This document shows positions 42,556 through 50,469 of a stretch of 64,000 nucleotides of DNA, one piece after another (the first letter of the stretch is position 1; every line of letters starts with the position of its first letter). Origin of the DNA: an uncultured Blautia sp. (GTDB lineage Bacteria > Bacillota > Clostridia > Lachnospirales > Lachnospiraceae); assembly GCF_934371575.1 (NCBI RefSeq), contig NZ_CAKRNY010000004.1:54931-118930 (forward strand). Direction: 5' to 3'. The notes beneath the pieces were generated by a model. It saw only the letters and a program-made list of their open reading frames with translations. It made no database searches and was not told where the DNA came from. Position numbers and translations under genes: made by a program.

Positions 42556-43270
42556 TCACCATCTTAGTCCCTGAATCCTTCCTTTTCTTCAACGGCTTGC
42601 CTTTCACATATTTATCGCACTCTATTGCGCTGCACCCTCTGGTATGTCCCATTATCTCAATGTAAGCACAATTTCCAAGGTTCTTGTCTGTCTGCCTGAA
42701 TATGCAGGTGGGGCACTTTTTCTTTCCGGGAGTTGGGGGGGCTTGCTGGTCTGAAGTGATTATTTTTCGCTTTTTGATCCAGTAATTTACAGTCTGTGGT
42801 CTTACATTGTATTTCTCGGCAATCACATTTCTTGATTTTCCCTCTTTCAGGAGTTGCTTGATTTCCTCTGTGTGTTCATCCAAAGCGCTTGTTTTCGCAT
42901 ACCCGGTTCTGTTCTTGGAAACGTCAATTACATTTTTCTCTGAAACGTCTTCACTAGAAGCAAGCTCCTTGATCTTGTTAAAATCTCTTTTGTGAACAAT
43001 CAATCTTTCTTCCACAGGTAGTGATGTCTCATCTTCTACCTGCTCTGATAATACAGTGTCCTCATTTGCCGCTTCTGCTGTAATTTTTTCTGGTAGATCT
43101 GTAAGAAATCGTAAGCTATTCAGCAGCGTTTCTAAATTCTCGGTTTTGTATTTGCCCTTAAATCCATCCGGCACCACTTTTTCAAAACCTTGTTCACAGT
43201 GCATGACTAATATTTCCTTGCCTTCAAGAAATTTCTGCAATGCATCCTTTGTTTTTAGCTCTTGAAGCAT
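42542..43270 (-). CDS. HTH protein with Cys-rich C-terminus
   Basis: A 242-residue protein. Residues 128-165 form a recombinase-type helix-turn-helix (EEIKQLLKEGKSRNVIAEKY, then RPQTVNYWIKKRK). The last 60 residues contain CPTCIFRQ and CSAIECDKYV. The N-terminal part is unassigned. It is a likely DNA-binding regulator within the early operon. Confidence 0.6.
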   Translation of the reverse strand: MLQELKTKDALQKFLEGKEILVMHCEQGFEKVVPDGFKGKYKTENLETLLNSLRFLTDLPEKITAEAANEDTVLSEQVEDETSLPVEERLIVHKRDFNKIKELASSEDVSEKNVIDVSKNRTGYAKTSALDEHTEEIKQLLKEGKSRNVIAEKYNVRPQTVNYWIKKRKIITSDQQAPPTPGKKKCPTCIFRQTDKNLGNCAYIEIMGHTRGCSAIECDKYVKGKPLKKRKDSGTKMVNEDA

Positions 43271-43496
43271 TCCCCTTCCTCCTTCTGTATTCTGGCAAAT
43301 CGTAGATACTAACCTGACCTTCCAGCTGATCTGTGTTGTCTGATTCTTTTGGCTTAGATTCTTCTCTGCGGTACGGCCATAATTTACACTGGGTTATCTT
43401 GCAATTGTGCACCTCTCGGCGGCTTCCTCCGCAGCAGTCCATGCAATTAGCCCTGATAGCATGCAATAATTCTTCCGGTGTTGGCTTCTTTCCCAT
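43224..43496 (-). CDS. Conserved Cys-rich phage protein
   Basis: A 90-residue protein. IRANCMDCCGGSRREV and CKITQCKLWPYR are a recurrent signature near phage SSB genes. The C-terminus overlaps the following gene by 47 bp, longer than usual. The function is unknown. Confidence 0.55.
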   Translation of the reverse strand: MGKKPTPEELLHAIRANCMDCCGGSRREVHNCKITQCKLWPYRREESKPKESDNTDQLEGQVSIYDLPEYRRRKGNASRAKNKGCIAEIS

Positions 43497-43511
43497 GGCT
43501 TTTCCCTCTTG

Positions 43512-43955
43512 CTACTCATCGTTTTCCTGAAGGCTATCTAAAGCAGCACCGACCATTGATGGTGGCAACACCTTCTGGATGCAGTACGGGCAGTGCGGAA
43601 TATCTTCTGGAGAACAGTAACTTCCATCCGGTTCAAATTCACGGCGAAATTCGCAATTACTGCATACCAGCTTCCAGATATCTTCTCTCATTTCGTCTGC
43701 GTCTGTAGCGTCTGCTGGAGCTGCATTATCGTCCTTGACTCGTATTTTTTTATCCCAGGCTCTTAGCAAAGCATCACAATGAATATGATTAGAAAATGTT
43801 ATATATCCCGCACTGCTTTTGTATGTATACAACATACGCTGGCTCCCTGGTAAAATATCCTGGCAGCATATTTGGCATGTATATCTTTTTCTGGTTTTTC
43901 GTTGTTCGGTTCTCACAAGCTTTGCAATATCGTCTTTTGACTTGTTTCTTCGCAC
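43512..43955 (-). CDS. Zinc-finger protein of the replication region
   Basis: A 147-residue protein with GTG start after GGGAGGACAG. Two zinc-like sites: CQICCQDI with HIHCD, and CSNCEFRREF with CPYCIQ. The N-terminus is basic. It is next to SSB, so a nucleic-acid role fits. Confidence 0.5.
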   Translation of the reverse strand: MRRNKSKDDIAKLVRTEQRKTRKRYTCQICCQDILPGSQRMLYTYKSSAGYITFSNHIHCDALLRAWDKKIRVKDDNAAPADATDADEMREDIWKLVCSNCEFRREFEPDGSYCSPEDIPHCPYCIQKVLPPSMVGAALDSLQENDE

Positions 43956-43970
43956 TTCTCTGTCCTCCCA

Positions 43971-44387
43971 TCAGTTAAACGGCAACTCTTCCTCAAACCC
44001 CTCCGGCACACTCATAAATTCATCTGGTGATGGTTGCGGAGATTGCTCCTGTGTCTGCTGTGAATCCTCTTTCTTAGAGCTCAGGTATTCAATTCGTTCA
44101 GCTTCAACCTCCAAGCTTGCCTGAGATTTTCCGTTTCGATCCGTATATGCGCTGGTGTATGGTCTTCCGGTAACTAAGACCTTGCTGCCTCTGAAAAGAT
44201 ATTTCATAGCATTTTCAGCCTGTTTACCAAAGCAAGACACTCTGTAGTAGCTGGTCAGTTTATTCCCTTTTGCCACACGGTTGACAGCCACATTAAAATT
44301 GCACACGGAAAAGCTTTTCTCTTTTCCGTCAATGATCCTTGACTGTGGATTTGCTGTCAGATTTCCGCTAATGATAATTAATTCCAT
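43971..44387 (-). CDS. ssb: Single-stranded DNA-binding protein
   Basis: A 138-residue OB-fold protein: IIISGNLTANPQSR, FNVAVNR, YRVSCFGKQAENAMKYL and VLVTGRPYTSAY match SSB blocks. The acidic tip EEELPFN is the usual protein-interaction tail. It lies in the replication module beside the initiator. Confidence 0.92.
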   Translation of the reverse strand: MELIIISGNLTANPQSRIIDGKEKSFSVCNFNVAVNRVAKGNKLTSYYRVSCFGKQAENAMKYLFRGSKVLVTGRPYTSAYTDRNGKSQASLEVEAERIEYLSSKKEDSQQTQEQSPQPSPDEFMSVPEGFEEELPFN

Positions 44388-44441
44388 CTTTCTCTCCTTC
44401 TGCTGCCTTTTTTGACTTATTCTGCTGCCAAAAGGCAGCGC

Positions 44442-45425
44442 CTATCCCATATCGTGCTGGACCTTCGCCTGCCAATATCCGTTCATCGTTACCGGCGCGT
44501 TAAAAAGCATTGCCAGCAGATATTGCTTCATGTTCTGGATATCTGCCGTGTTCTGGTAAAAGCAATGCAGCACATAGTCAATATGGCTATTGTTAAGTTT
44601 CAACAGTCGTTGCTTCACCATTCCGGCTGGCCGAAGATCTCCTGCAATCTGAATCCGTTCCCTGCCGGAAAGTACTGTTTCCAGAATCAGCTCCACGATC
44701 TCGTCAATCAATGGCTTGTCCTCTGATCTGGAAATCACAAGACTGTCATAATCAATATTTTGTTTAATCAATTCCTCGTAAACCTGTTCCGTAGGCGGTG
44801 GGTTCTCTTCTGTTCCGTTCTCTTCTCCGGATAAGATAGGATTTGATTTTGTATTTATCTTTGTATTTATATTTATATTTTTATATATACTAGAAGATAA
44901 AGGCGTATTGGGTGCATTTTCGCAGTCAATCACGACGTCATTGCCTACACTATTGGGTACACTATTACCTACACTATTGCCTACACTATTGAATGCGTTT
45001 TCGCACCCAATAGCACTATTTTTCTGGTTACTGGGTACACTATTGGGTATCTTTTCGCAGTCAATCCGATTTTCGACTATCTGTGACGGTACAATTTTGT
45101 AACCCTCGCGTTTCATGTACGCAATCTTATATTCCGGATCGCTGATCTTACGGTCGCCTTTTTTAAAATCAATAAGACCTTTTTGTTTCAGAGAATTTCT
45201 GGTATCTCTGATCGCTCTTTCTCCAAAATCTGTCAGTGCTTTCATCTCGGAATTGCTTACTGGGAAATAATCATCGGGCCAATCATGGTTTTCTTCCTGC
45301 ATTGCCAGCTCGTTTGCGCAGTGGAACAATGCCATATAGAAAATACGTTCATAGCTTGTCAGTTTATTTCGTTTTCCGTATTCCATAAAATACCTGAAAT
45401 TTTGGATAAAATTAACCTGGCTCAT
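44442..45425 (-). CDS. Replication initiator-like protein (RepA-N/DUF6017 type)
   Basis: A 327-residue protein. The N-terminal winged helix (LTSYERIFYMALFHCANELA, SNSEMKALTDFGERAIRD) and the C-terminal block LVISRSEDKPLIDEIVELIL with NMKQYLLAMLFNAP fit phage initiators. Between them is a low-complexity region with repeated C-E-N-x-P-N-S and VGNS units, encoded by DNA iterons. Its AT-rich neighbour suggests the origin lies inside this gene. Confidence 0.75.
   Translation of the reverse strand: MSQVNFIQNFRYFMEYGKRNKLTSYERIFYMALFHCANELAMQEENHDWPDDYFPVSNSEMKALTDFGERAIRDTRNSLKQKGLIDFKKGDRKISDPEYKIAYMKREGYKIVPSQIVENRIDCEKIPNSVPSNQKNSAIGCENAFNSVGNSVGNSVPNSVGNDVVIDCENAPNTPLSSSIYKNININTKINTKSNPILSGEENGTEENPPPTEQVYEELIKQNIDYDSLVISRSEDKPLIDEIVELILETVLSGRERIQIAGDLRPAGMVKQRLLKLNNSHIDYVLHCFYQNTADIQNMKQYLLAMLFNAPVTMNGYWQAKVQHDMG
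44838..45065. other. Candidate phage replication origin inside the initiator gene
   Basis: Four CACTATT-containing 12-bp units abut at 44948, 44960, 44972 and 44984, with further CACTATT at 45014 and 45038 in 6-bp-multiple spacing. TTTTCGCAGTCAATC occurs twice on the flanks. A long A+T stretch (about 44840-44900) lies alongside. Iterons plus AT-rich DNA inside an initiator gene is the lambda O arrangement. Confidence 0.5.
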
Positions 45426-45446
45426 AGTGGTACCGCCCTTTCTGCA

Positions 45447-46043
45447 TTACCGGGCATTATGTGTATCAGCCTCCATTTCTGCATTATTCCGGAACTGTGC
45501 TGCCACTGTCCGCACGCTTAATATATCGTTCCACATGCCAATCTGGCTCAGTGCAACATTGTATTCGTGCTTTGGCACATCCCGGAGACTTGATACACCG
45601 TACCTTGCAAGTACAGACTTGCGGATAAGGTTACCCAGCTTAGTGATCGCCTTCTTATCACAAACAGAGCGCTTGTCCAGCAGCTCCCTGGCTCTCATGC
45701 GGATAGCATCATTCAGATAATAAACCTGCTTACTGGTTACTAGCGTTTGCAGGCGGATCTGTTTCTCTAATGCTTCCAGACGGTCATTTTGTACAGACTG
45801 AGCAGAGGAAAGCTGCTCCAGGGCTGCTGTATTATTTTCCAGCAATTTCCCGATGGTTTTCATTACCGGGCTGATAATTTCCGCCACGATCTGTCCAAGC
45901 GAATTGGGATCCACGAGGATTCCGCTGTTCCTCTCCTTCTCTTCCAGAAGGTTATCTGCCTGCTCTTTAACAGGAGGTGCGGGTTCCAACCGCTCCGCTT
46001 CGTATGCCTCATGTTCCAAATCATCTATAATCTTTCTATCCAT
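45447..46043 (-). CDS. ORF6C-domain protein
   Basis: A 198-residue protein; ATG at 46043 overlaps the upstream TGA with GGAGG seven bases before. The C-terminal LNDAIRMRARELLDKR and KLGNLIRKSVLARYGVSSLR fit the ORF6C domain often found behind phage antirepressors, but here it lacks a Bro-N/KilA partner. A coiled coil precedes it. Probably DNA-associated. Confidence 0.65.
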   Translation of the reverse strand: MDRKIIDDLEHEAYEAERLEPAPPVKEQADNLLEEKERNSGILVDPNSLGQIVAEIISPVMKTIGKLLENNTAALEQLSSAQSVQNDRLEALEKQIRLQTLVTSKQVYYLNDAIRMRARELLDKRSVCDKKAITKLGNLIRKSVLARYGVSSLRDVPKHEYNVALSQIGMWNDILSVRTVAAQFRNNAEMEADTHNAR

Positions 46044-46948
46044 CACAATACCTCCGAATCAACGAGCACGCTGTCCAGTGCCTTCCGGCTGTCTTTCGCC
46101 CAGGCTTCCACTGTGCGTAAAAGCTCGTCATATTCATTTTTATCTATCTGCGACATTGCAGAAAAAGTGGCTGACATATGGGGCATTCTTGCGCACGCTC
46201 CAATAAATGCCCTTACTGCAGATGCAAAGGCATCCACAGTCAGCTGGTCTGTAGGAACACGCTCCGCATCCCCCTTGGCAACCTGGCTTTTGATATTCAG
46301 AAGTTCTTCCTGTGCCCGGTTGTAGTCTGCCTGCTGCTCTTCCAGTTCTTCGTCTCTTTCCCGGATTTCCTGCTTTAAGATAGAGTTCTCCCGGGTGAGA
46401 CGTTCCATTTGTTCCTTATGACTGCGCAGCTTGTCCGACAGCTCTTTTGTTACTTCTGGCGGCCTGCTTTCCGCGGCTTTCGCCCTTTGTTCCGCAGCGA
46501 TCCTTGCAGTGCGCTCCTTTTCAAGCTCCCCCTGTACTTCCTGGCGGGCTTCTTTTAAGGCCTCCTGCTTCTGTTTCCGGATTGCTTCGTCAAGCTGCCG
46601 GGTAGACATAGAGCTTACATCGTTCTCAGAGAGCAGCTTTTCGCGTTCGTCCTCTGTGAGAGGAAGTAATTTCAATGTCTTTGTGGTTCCAAGCTCCGCA
46701 ATCTGCGGATTCAGACCAAACTCTGCGTAAGCCTGCATATACTGCTCTGCTGCCCGCTTACTCATACTGGTGTTTGTTTTTACCCAGTTTTCCCACTCTC
46801 CATGCGGGACAAGAGGCTTCGCCTCTGCGAGAACACGTCCAAGCTGCAGCAGATTCATTCTGGCATTCTGTATGTAGGTTTTCGCCTGCATTGCAAGGTT
46901 ATCCAGAACGGCGATCTCTTTTTTCTGGGTGTTGGCTAATTCTGTCAT
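46043..46948 (-). CDS. DUF3102 protein
   Basis: A 301-residue protein; start MTELANTQKK, coupled by ATGA to the upstream gene. Residues 10-110 are DUF3102 (LLQLGRVLAEAKPLVPHGEW, SKRAAEQYMQAY). A long coiled coil follows (KEARQEVQGELEKERTARIA). DUF3102 is common in phages and mobile elements, with a presumed DNA-related role. Confidence 0.75.
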   Translation of the reverse strand: MTELANTQKKEIAVLDNLAMQAKTYIQNARMNLLQLGRVLAEAKPLVPHGEWENWVKTNTSMSKRAAEQYMQAYAEFGLNPQIAELGTTKTLKLLPLTEDEREKLLSENDVSSMSTRQLDEAIRKQKQEALKEARQEVQGELEKERTARIAAEQRAKAAESRPPEVTKELSDKLRSHKEQMERLTRENSILKQEIRERDEELEEQQADYNRAQEELLNIKSQVAKGDAERVPTDQLTVDAFASAVRAFIGACARMPHMSATFSAMSQIDKNEYDELLRTVEAWAKDSRKALDSVLVDSEVL

Positions 46949-47253
46949 GCGTCCTCTTCCTCTCGTTCTAATTTCAAATGCTCCTTGCACCATTTCAGGG
47001 CAGCGTTATATTTCAGATCTGCCACAAGGATTTCATCGTTATTAGTGGATGTTCTGACAATAACTGCCTTTCTGGTGCTTCCGTAAGAATAAAACTCGGC
47101 AAATATGGCGTGATCCCAAGGGGTTTTTCCTTTTTTGCGCAGCGCGATACTCCACACAGAGCGGATCTGCTTTAACCGCTCTGTGTCTTTTACGAAAACA
47201 CCTAATTCATTCAATTGTTCCGGGGAAGCAATGTGATATGACTTGATTTTCAT
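46945..47253 (-). CDS. Hypothetical early protein
   Basis: A 102-residue basic protein. Segments VWSIALRKKGKTPWDHAIFA and KAVIVRTSTNNDEIL look like an alpha/beta fold. It is coupled to the DUF3102 gene. Unrecognised. Confidence 0.5.
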   Translation of the reverse strand: MKIKSYHIASPEQLNELGVFVKDTERLKQIRSVWSIALRKKGKTPWDHAIFAEFYSYGSTRKAVIVRTSTNNDEILVADLKYNAALKWCKEHLKLEREEEDA

Positions 47254-47333
47254 TGTGGTGTTGGCCTCCTTACTTGATTTTTTGTTTCTGCTCTTGTATA
47301 ATAAAAGAGCGTAAAAATATATTTTATGTTACT

Positions 47334-47369
47334 GGGCTTTTTCCGAGTTGCGGTCGGATAAGCCCTTTT
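47334..47369 (+). other. Structured hairpin in the early leader gap
   Basis: GGGCTT pairs with AAGCCC and TCCGA with TCGGA inside. TTTT follows on the plus strand, so it would terminate plus transcripts. On the minus strand it sits between two early genes and may slow transcription. The rest of 47254-47367 has no gene. Confidence 0.4.
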
Positions 47370-47520
47370 ATACTGCCTTTTTCTCTTCTTTATCATCTTT
47401 TAAGGTCACCTTTGCCGTAATTTTGCATCCCTCTCTGGCAGAAAGAATCAGTGCCAGAGTATCGAAAAATTTCTGGGGATTAAATTCACCCTCTACTCTG
47501 CATCCGGGTATCTCCTTCAT
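47368..47520 (-). CDS. Small early protein
   Basis: A 50-residue ORF with AAGGAGGCAGAAT before ATG. It reads MKEIPGCRVEGEFNPQKFFD, then LILSAREGCKITAKVTLKDD and a Lys-rich end. No family recognised. Strong ribosome site argues it is real. Confidence 0.55.
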   Translation of the reverse strand: MKEIPGCRVEGEFNPQKFFDTLALILSAREGCKITAKVTLKDDKEEKKAV

Positions 47521-47531
47521 ATTCTGCCTCC

Positions 47532-47801
47532 TTAATGCCAGTTATAGTTTCCAATCTTATTAGCCCATTTCTTTGGTTCCTGAAAAGGAACGCTTAATGT
47601 ATGAGCAGCCTTTGCTTCGGCAATGGTCTTGTTTGTATCTGCATCTATAATGTCCCCGAAAATATTGACTGTGAAGGTAAGGCTCTCTTTGTTCTTGTCC
47701 GTAATCTTCACATGGCTCTCACCAACCGGAATAATTGTTACTGATCCGGGAACAAACTGCTGATTGATATAATTAACAATCATGTTCTGTGCTCTTGTCA
47801 T
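47532..47801 (-). CDS. Hypothetical early protein
   Basis: An 89-residue protein with GGGAGGTGATTAT before ATG. It is beta-rich (SVTIIPVGESHVKI, ESLTFTVNIFGDIIDADT). Unrecognised. Confidence 0.5.
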   Translation of the reverse strand: MTRAQNMIVNYINQQFVPGSVTIIPVGESHVKITDKNKESLTFTVNIFGDIIDADTNKTIAEAKAAHTLSVPFQEPKKWANKIGNYNWH

Positions 47802-47813
47802 ATAATCACCTCC

Positions 47814-48197
47814 CTATTCATTCACTCTGATTTTTAATGTAATTCCCAGTTCTTCCTCAATGGAGTTCCTGTAATCCGACCAGGTCGCAAGATCTTTCAT
47901 AAGATACTCTGCTCCCATTTCCATACCATCCATGAACCTCTGACAGCGGATTTTCCCGAAGTCGAATTTGTCACGGAGTACCGCAATTGCAAGGACGGTA
48001 ACGGTGTCCAGCGTCATTTCCTTAATCTTCTGGGAAGCCTTATCAAGATCTTTAGATGCAAGGGATGTATGTACGCCCGACACACCACGAAATTTGATTT
48101 CTTTTTCCAGTGCTTCCAGACCGCCATCCTTTACAATCCTAAGTGCCAGGTCAAGGCCATCTTCCCTGCCACGTTCATACTCTCTCATTTTATTCAT
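47814..48197 (-). CDS. Hypothetical early protein
   Basis: A 127-residue protein; start MNKMREYERGREDG is coupled by ATGA. A longer in-frame opening would overlap the real upstream gene and has no site. It is mostly helical (EDGLDLALRIVKDGGLEALE; DKASQKIKEMTLDTV). No family recognised. Confidence 0.5.
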   Translation of the reverse strand: MNKMREYERGREDGLDLALRIVKDGGLEALEKEIKFRGVSGVHTSLASKDLDKASQKIKEMTLDTVTVLAIAVLRDKFDFGKIRCQRFMDGMEMGAEYLMKDLATWSDYRNSIEEELGITLKIRVNE

Positions 48198-48409
48198 GGC
48201 TTTCTTCTCCATCTGGCTCTTGCTGCTGCCCTGTCCATTCTGCTTACGCGGTTTTCCAGTCTGTTGACTTGTTTCTGAAGCTCGTCCACATCCAGGATCA
48301 TATACAGTTCTGGACTGGCAAGGCGGGTAGGTGCTCCGGCAAGATTCATCTGCTTGTGCATTTCCTTGCACAGCGTTTCTCTTGGGTGTACTGCTTTCAA
48401 TAATTTCAT
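48194..48409 (-). CDS. Small coiled-coil protein
   Basis: A 71-residue protein after GGGAGGG. LYMILDVDELQKQVNRLENR is a coiled coil, followed by an Arg-rich end (RAAARARWRRKP). It could bind nucleic acid. Function unknown. Confidence 0.5.
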   Translation of the reverse strand: MKLLKAVHPRETLCKEMHKQMNLAGAPTRLASPELYMILDVDELQKQVNRLENRVSRMDRAAARARWRRKP

Positions 48410-48426
48410 ATAGACTGCCCTCCCTA

Positions 48427-49185
48427 TTACTCAAATGTTGCTTCTGGCTTATTTTCGGAATATACGCAGCTTTCATTATGCTGTTCATCAATAATCAGTC
48501 GGACATCCGCTCTTTGCATTCTCAATAAAAGAAGATCAAAGTCGCTCATTCCTCTAAGAGAATCTAAGTCTGGATCCGTATCAATTCGAAGCTTGAATCC
48601 TTCTTTTCTCTCCTTCTTATACCGGGAAATATTGATTGTCCTATTTAACTCCTCCTGCTGGTCTTCTTCCTCTACTCCGAAAGTAATTTGTGCATAGATA
48701 AAAGAGCTCCAATCACGATCTGGTACCTGTTTAACTTCGAAATATACTTCCATAGGCTCATATTCGGGAAATCCATCATCGTAACTTATCTTTCTTCCGT
48801 CTGTTTCCATATGCTTAGCAACATACTTTTCATATTCTCGAAACAGATCTGAGAGCTTAACCTCTTCTTCCTGCGGCTCTGTCATCAGATATTGGAAATT
48901 CTGTAAGAGCCTTTTGTTATCAACCAGGGCTGTCTGATTGACAATCTCGGTAAGAACCGTGTCCAGCTTCACAATATAGTCGCTCATATCGTACTTTTCG
49001 ATAAAAGGCACCAGTACCTGTTCCACTCGTTCTTTAATCGCGTTTCTCAGTTTTCCGTAACCAAAGGAATCGGAAATTGCCCCTTTTATTCCATCAGTTA
49101 CTTTTTCCCGGATAATCTGATCGACTGTTCCATCCTGAAGAACTTCATTTGTAATTCTTCGAATGTCTTCATCAAAGTTTGCCAT
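48427..49185 (-). CDS. Hypothetical early protein
   Basis: A 252-residue acidic protein after AAGGAGG. The N-terminal half is helical (VDQIIREKVTDGIKGAISDS), the second half mixed (MEVYFEVKQVPDRDWSSF). No motif is known to me. It is the first long gene of the early transcript. Confidence 0.5.
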   Translation of the reverse strand: MANFDEDIRRITNEVLQDGTVDQIIREKVTDGIKGAISDSFGYGKLRNAIKERVEQVLVPFIEKYDMSDYIVKLDTVLTEIVNQTALVDNKRLLQNFQYLMTEPQEEEVKLSDLFREYEKYVAKHMETDGRKISYDDGFPEYEPMEVYFEVKQVPDRDWSSFIYAQITFGVEEEDQQEELNRTINISRYKKERKEGFKLRIDTDPDLDSLRGMSDFDLLLLRMQRADVRLIIDEQHNESCVYSENKPEATFE

Positions 49186-49233
49186 ATTTGCTTTTCCTCC
49201 TTATTTCATGCCCCGACAGGTAGCCGGGGCCTC

Positions 49234-49383
49234 TTATGCAGGTATCTGCTTAGCCAGCTGATAACCTGTCATAATACCCTTTAACTCTCGCTTTTCGCCG
49301 TCGTCCATATCCAGCAGTAACAGGATCATTTCCTTTGCATCCTGAATCTGACGGTTTAAGTCTTTTTCGTTGGTTACTGGCAT
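49234..49383 (-). CDS. Small early protein, first gene after the lytic promoter
   Basis: A 49-residue ORF with AAAGGAGGAAAACAA before ATG. It reads IQDAKEMILLLLDMDDGEKR, a leucine-rich helix. Being the first gene of the lytic transcript it might be a Cro-like or anti-repressor factor, but no helix-turn-helix is clear. A CCCCG/CGGGG hairpin (49210-49231) follows. Confidence 0.5.
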   Translation of the reverse strand: MPVTNEKDLNRQIQDAKEMILLLLDMDDGEKRELKGIMTGYQLAKQIPA

Positions 49384-49400
49384 TTTGTTTTCCTCCTTTC

Positions 49401-49415
49401 GTCTATCGTATAGAC
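49401..49415. promoter_or_regulatory. Operator O1
   Basis: Inverted repeat GTCTAT-CGT-ATAGAC, directly beyond the -10 box of the lytic promoter, so a bound repressor would cover its transcription start. Confidence 0.8.
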
Positions 49416-49444
49416 AGTATAATCTATTCCGTACACTTTGTCAA
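49416..49444 (-). promoter_or_regulatory. Lytic (early) promoter
   Basis: On the minus strand TTGACA (49439-49444) and TATACT (49416-49421) are 17 nt apart. It drives the long early operon and is flanked by O1. Confidence 0.82.
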
Positions 49445-49453
49445 TGGTCATTT

Positions 49454-49468
49454 GTCTATTTAATAGAC
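49454..49468. promoter_or_regulatory. Operator O2
   Basis: Inverted repeat GTCTAT-TTA-ATAGAC with the same arms as O1. It lies between the two promoters, just upstream of the repressor promoter -35, where a bound repressor could also activate its own gene. Confidence 0.8.
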
Positions 49469-49475
49469 ATTTTTA

Positions 49476-49504
49476 TTGACTTTGGATTACTTCGGTGTTA
49501 TTCT
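49476..49504 (+). promoter_or_regulatory. Repressor promoter
   Basis: TTGACT (49476-49481) and TATTCT (49499-49504) with 17-nt spacing, leading to the repressor gene whose ATG has AAGGAGGTGAACCACA upstream. Confidence 0.75.
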
Positions 49505-49534
49505 CTTATTAGAAATGTAAGGAGGTGAACCACA

Positions 49535-49900
49535 ATGACTCAGGGCGAAAGAGTTCGAGAAGTGCGAAAAGAATTGAATTTAACGCTTGAAAAATTTGGT
49601 GAAAAATTAGGTGTTAAAAAAGGAACTATTTCAGCCATAGAAACAAATCGCAACGCTCTTACAGAGCAAATGACTGCTGCTATTTGCCGAGAGTACAATG
49701 TAAACTATGATTACCTGGTAAATGGTGAAGGGGAAATGTTTGATAATTTACCGCAGACCGTCCTGGATGAACTGTGTATGCAGTACAATTTAGATGAGTT
49801 TGACAGAAAATTAATTAATCTTTATCTTTCCCTGCCGGAATCTGCAAGGACTGCCATTAAAGATCAGATCAAAAAAGAGTTTATGAGCAAGAAGGAATAA
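49535..49900 (+). CDS. CI-like XRE repressor
   Basis: A 121-residue protein. The helix-turn-helix is at residues 10-60 (LTLEKFGEKLGVKKGTISAI, ITEQ-like LTEQMTAAICREYNVNYDYL). The short C-terminal domain has LYLSLPESARTAIKDQ. It lacks a RecA-sensitive peptidase domain, so induction would need another signal, such as an antirepressor. Paired identical operators lie upstream. It keeps the prophage silent. Confidence 0.87.
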   Translation: MTQGERVREVRKELNLTLEKFGEKLGVKKGTISAIETNRNALTEQMTAAICREYNVNYDYLVNGEGEMFDNLPQTVLDELCMQYNLDEFDRKLINLYLSLPESARTAIKDQIKKEFMSKKE

Positions 49901-49929
49901 GGGAACCCTTCCGGATTCCCTTATCTCCC

Positions 49930-50040
49930 TCACTTCGGAGCATGTACATATATGTATTTAATAAATCTGTAAATGCGCCTTAACTGGCTCTCCGAAGTGA
50001 TTTTCTGAAGCAATGCGTCAATTTTTTGGCGTGTATCCAT
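49930..50040 (-). CDS. Small conserved phage protein
   Basis: A 36-residue ORF, MDTRQKIDALLQKITSESQL, then RRIYRFIKYIYVHAPK, with AAGGAAGGTGAT before ATG. Similar short basic helical proteins lie next to XRE repressors in other Firmicutes phages. A TATAAT box lies upstream on its strand. Function unknown. Confidence 0.5.
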   Translation of the reverse strand: MDTRQKIDALLQKITSESQLRRIYRFIKYIYVHAPK

Positions 50041-50104
50041 CCGATCACCTTCCTTCTGACTTAATTATACTACCAGCTGGAAAATACAGGAAGATAATCG
50101 GCAC

Positions 50105-50128
50105 CGATTTCCCGATATCGGGAAATCG
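50105..50128. promoter_or_regulatory. 24-nt perfect palindrome, possible operator
   Basis: CGATTTCCCGAT and its exact complement, without a T-run. It lies between the 36-residue gene and the second XRE gene, upstream of the TATAAT of the former. Likely a site for the neighbouring XRE regulator. Confidence 0.45.
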
Positions 50129-50166
50129 CACAACCTGATGATTGCAGCCTATCTGATTCTGCTATA

Positions 50167-50367
50167 CTATCCTTTATACTCTGAATCAAATAACTCAATC
50201 ATCGTAACATCAAGTGCGCGGGCAATGGCTTCCAGCTGCACCAGCGTAGGCGATACCAGACCATTCTCAATATTATTGAGCGTAGTCTTCCCAATCCCAG
50301 TCGCTGTCTCCAGCTGCTTCAAAGTCATACCTTTATTAATCCTAGCCTGCCACGTATACACTTCCAT
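50167..50367 (-). CDS. Second XRE-type regulator
   Basis: A 66-residue single-domain helix-turn-helix protein; start MEVYTWQARINKG follows ACAGGAGGAG. The HTH is KGMTLKQLETATGIGKTTLN, followed by PTLVQLEAIARALDVTM. It faces away from the secreted-protein gene and probably controls the shared intergenic region. Confidence 0.8.
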   Translation of the reverse strand: MEVYTWQARINKGMTLKQLETATGIGKTTLNNIENGLVSPTLVQLEAIARALDVTMIELFDSEYKG

Positions 50368-50391
50368 GCGCACTCCTCCTGTAATTCTTAG

Positions 50392-50420
50392 GATGTACGC
50401 AAATTTCAAAATTATGTCAA
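50392..50420 (-). promoter_or_regulatory. Promoter of the second XRE gene
   Basis: Minus-strand TTGACA (50415-50420) and TACATC (50392-50397), spaced 17 nt. The opposite strand of the same 100-bp gap must hold the promoter of the secreted-protein gene, but I cannot place it confidently. Confidence 0.5.
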
Positions 50421-50469
50421 TGTGAAATCCTTTTGATTGGTTATCATCTTTTCTATGGGGGGGGTAGTT

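Noticed and set aside
50167..50367. XRE gene as the antitoxin of a toxin-antitoxin pair
   Set aside because: The neighbour is a long signal-peptide protein in the opposite direction, not a small toxin.
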